From positions 1 through 5,375 of the forward strand of contig JACQFK010000322.1 of NCBI GenBank assembly GCA_016200125.1: 5,375 bases of DNA. Reading direction: 5' to 3'. The notes below the pieces were generated by a model. It did not search any database. It was not told the origin of the DNA and saw nothing but the letters and a program-made list of their open reading frames with translations. Positions within the stretch are counted from its first letter, which is position 1; the number at the start of each line of letters is the position of its first letter. Origin of the DNA: Planctomycetota bacterium. GTDB taxonomy: Bacteria; Planctomycetota; MHYJ01; JACPRB01. The position numbers and the translations under genes were made by a program. This document shows, piece after piece, positions 4,724 through 5,375 of this stretch.

Positions 4724-5375
4724 CCCGCGTGGCGGCGCTCATCCTGATTCTCTTCGCCCAGCAGAACGAGGAGACGATCGTCCTGAACCACGCGCGCCTC
4801 CTCACCGTGAGCGGCGAGGCGGTGGAGGGGCCGCTCATCGTCGTCGGCGGAAAAATCTCAAGGATCGGCGGCGACCTGCCCCCGGGGGCGACCGTCGTTG
4901 ATCTCGCGGGCAAGATCGTCATCCCGGGCCTGATCGATGCGGGTTGCACGCTGGGCGTCGCCGGGCCGGCCAACGAGGACGGCGAGGAGGTCGCGCCGCA
5001 GGTCCGCATCGTTGACTCGCTCGATCCGCGCGGCGTCGACCTCGCCCGGGCGCGGCAGAGCGGCGTGACGGCGGCCTTCGTGGAGCCGGGCAACCGCGGC
5101 GTCATCGGCGGCGTGGCGAGCCTCATCCGGACCTCCGGCCGCTCCCGCGCGGACATGATCCTGCGCCCCGAGGCCGCCCTGAAGGCGGCGATCGGGCCGG
5201 CCCCCTCGCAGGGCAACTTCCCGCCCCGGGGCGGCGCCGCTTCCTTCTTCTCGCGGCGGCCCACCACGCGGATGGGCGTGGCCTGGGAATTCCGGAAGGC
5301 CTTCTTCGACGCCCGCAAGTATGCCGACGACCACCGCGAGGAGGATCCCGGCAAGGAGGTCCTGCTCAGGGCGCT
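4720..5375 (+). CDS. Third amidohydrolase-family protein, HxH-less, 3' end beyond window
   Basis: An open frame of 218 codons plus two bases runs off the right edge without a stop, so this is a partial gene. The ATG overlaps the preceding stop (ATGA), and GGGTGAG at 4708-4714 gives a well-spaced ribosome binding site. MTRVAALILILFA is a short hydrophobic leader. The small domain (TIVLNHARLLTVSG, then GGKISRIG) leads to IVIPGLIDAGCTLGV, where the HxH histidines are replaced by G75 and T77. The family barrel segments VRIVDSLDPRG, GVTAAFVEPGNRGVIGG and ILRPEAALKAAIG follow. A Phe/Arg-rich stretch (FFSRRPTTRMG) and an EFRKAFFDARKYADDHRE helix come at the end, probably the start of a charged insertion like that of the first paralogue. 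The remaining ligands (His, His, Asp) lie beyond the window, so catalytic loss is shown only for HxH. Confidence 0.85.
   Translation, partial: MTRVAALILILFAQQNEETIVLNHARLLTVSGEAVEGPLIVVGGKISRIGGDLPPGATVVDLAGKIVIPGLIDAGCTLGVAGPANEDGEEVAPQVRIVDSLDPRGVDLARARQSGVTAAFVEPGNRGVIGGVASLIRTSGRSRADMILRPEAALKAAIGPAPSQGNFPPRGGAASFFSRRPTTRMGVAWEFRKAFFDARKYADDHREEDPGKEVLLRA

Overview
This is a high-GC bacterial window in which every supported gene lies on the + strand. Start codons overlap the preceding stop, and the proteins look Gram-negative: three carry short Sec-type leaders and one is a multi-pass membrane protein. The periplasmic, imidazolonepropionase-like amidohydrolases with a Lys/Glu-rich insertion recall uncultured Planctomycetota or Acidobacteriota. 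That placement is an inference from protein character only; nothing in the window fixes the phylum.

Region 1 (1-401) holds no convincing protein gene. It is visibly less GC-rich than the rest and contains several inverted repeats: hairpins at 68-99, 110-193 and 256-282, then a terminator-like stem and T tract at 315-374. It may be the 3' part of a structured RNA or an untranslated trailer. A -10-like box sits so close to the next ATG that the following operon may begin with a leaderless mRNA.

Region 2 (402-2287) is a tightly overlapped run of small genes: a DUF2203 protein, a NifU/IscU-type Fe-S scaffold, a PrxQ/Bcp-type peroxiredoxin, a DUF4149 membrane protein, and a broken DUF309 gene. 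The DUF309 remnant keeps its N-terminal HxxWE motif and its C-terminus, but these lie in different frames and the middle is missing. Fe-S assembly and peroxide removal fit together as a redox or metal-homeostasis theme; the DUF members have no assigned role.

Region 3 (2288-5375) starts with a good sigma-70-type promoter (TTGACC, 17-bp spacer, TAGAGT, with an extended -10 TG). It then runs through three tandem secreted amidohydrolase-family genes joined by 4-bp ATGA overlaps, the third cut off by the window end. Only the middle protein keeps the full metal-ligand set (HxH, His, His, Asp). The first has lost HxH, the second His and the Asp, and the third has lost HxH. One metal-competent member flanked by two apparent pseudoenzymes, co-translated and exported, is the most interesting feature here and suggests a hetero-oligomeric periplasmic complex.
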